Assembly: GCA_030018715.1 (NCBI GenBank)
Contig: JASEHN010000247.1
Coordinates: 1-5,264, forward strand
Length of the DNA stretch: 5,264 bases
DNA from: Thermodesulfobacteriota bacterium
Lineage (GTDB): Bacteria > Desulfobacterota > SM23-61
Reading direction: 5' to 3'
Under the pieces are notes generated by a model. The model did not search any database, was not told the DNA's origin, and worked only from the letters and a program-made list of their open reading frames with translations. Made by a program: the position numbers and the translations under genes. Positions 5,258 through 5,264 of this stretch are shown piece by piece. Each line of letters opens with the position of its first letter. The first letter of the stretch is position 1.

Positions 5258-5264
5258 GTTCCTA

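Larger units (their letters stand above)
4570..5264. other. 695-bp intergenic region without a confident gene
   Basis: No recognisable protein or RNA gene was found between the regulator stop codon and the right edge. The left third is repeat DNA and 4870-5085 is strongly AT-rich. The last 150 bp turn abruptly GC-rich. Open frames at 4646-4879 and 5027-5224 translate repeat or low-complexity sequence and match no family I know. The repeats, dyad, promoter candidate and GC-rich tail are described separately. Confidence 0.7.

Overview
The window carries three confident genes, all on the + strand, separated by repeat-rich intergenic DNA. In order they are a five-domain S1-type RNA-binding protein (143-1591), a YhhN/TMEM86-family lysoplasmalogenase (1681-2334) and a GAF-domain sigma-54 enhancer-binding regulator (2893-4569). 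The gene styles suggest an anaerobic Desulfobacterota/Deltaproteobacteria-like genome: a GAF-AAA+-Fis regulator, an S1 paralogue outside the usual cmk/ispH neighbourhood, a plasmalogen-handling enzyme, and GTCATTCC...AATCCAG palindromic repeats. This placement is an inference from gene and repeat style, not from a database match.

Layout. Positions 1-142 hold the possible tail of an unknown upstream gene and a plausible sigma-70 promoter. The S1 gene and the lysoplasmalogenase gene are 89 bp apart and may be co-transcribed. Positions 2335-2892 contain no credible gene. They hold a 317-bp MITE-like element with 22-bp terminal inverted repeats and a near-perfect 8-bp target duplication. Directly next to it lies a 136-bp two-level palindrome, which looks like the DNA the element inserted into. 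The regulator gene follows behind a strong AGGAGG ribosome-binding site.

Positions 4570-5264 (695 bp) also hold no confident gene. They contain a degenerate C-rich/G-rich inverted repeat, a second and more decayed GTCATTCC-type palindrome, an AT-rich stretch with three nested complementary blocks, and a sigma-54-type -24/-12 promoter candidate. The window ends in a GC-rich stretch with several competing complementary segments, which could be a structured leader or a small RNA.

How the parts may work together. The regulator has an intact GAFTGA loop, Walker motifs and a Fis-type helix-turn-helix, but no receiver domain. It should therefore sense a ligand through its GAF domain and activate sigma-54 promoters. 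The nearest candidate target is the promoter at 5047-5062, with the nested dyad about 115 bp upstream as a possible binding site. The target gene would lie beyond the right edge. The S1 and lysoplasmalogenase genes show no obvious functional link to each other or to the regulator.
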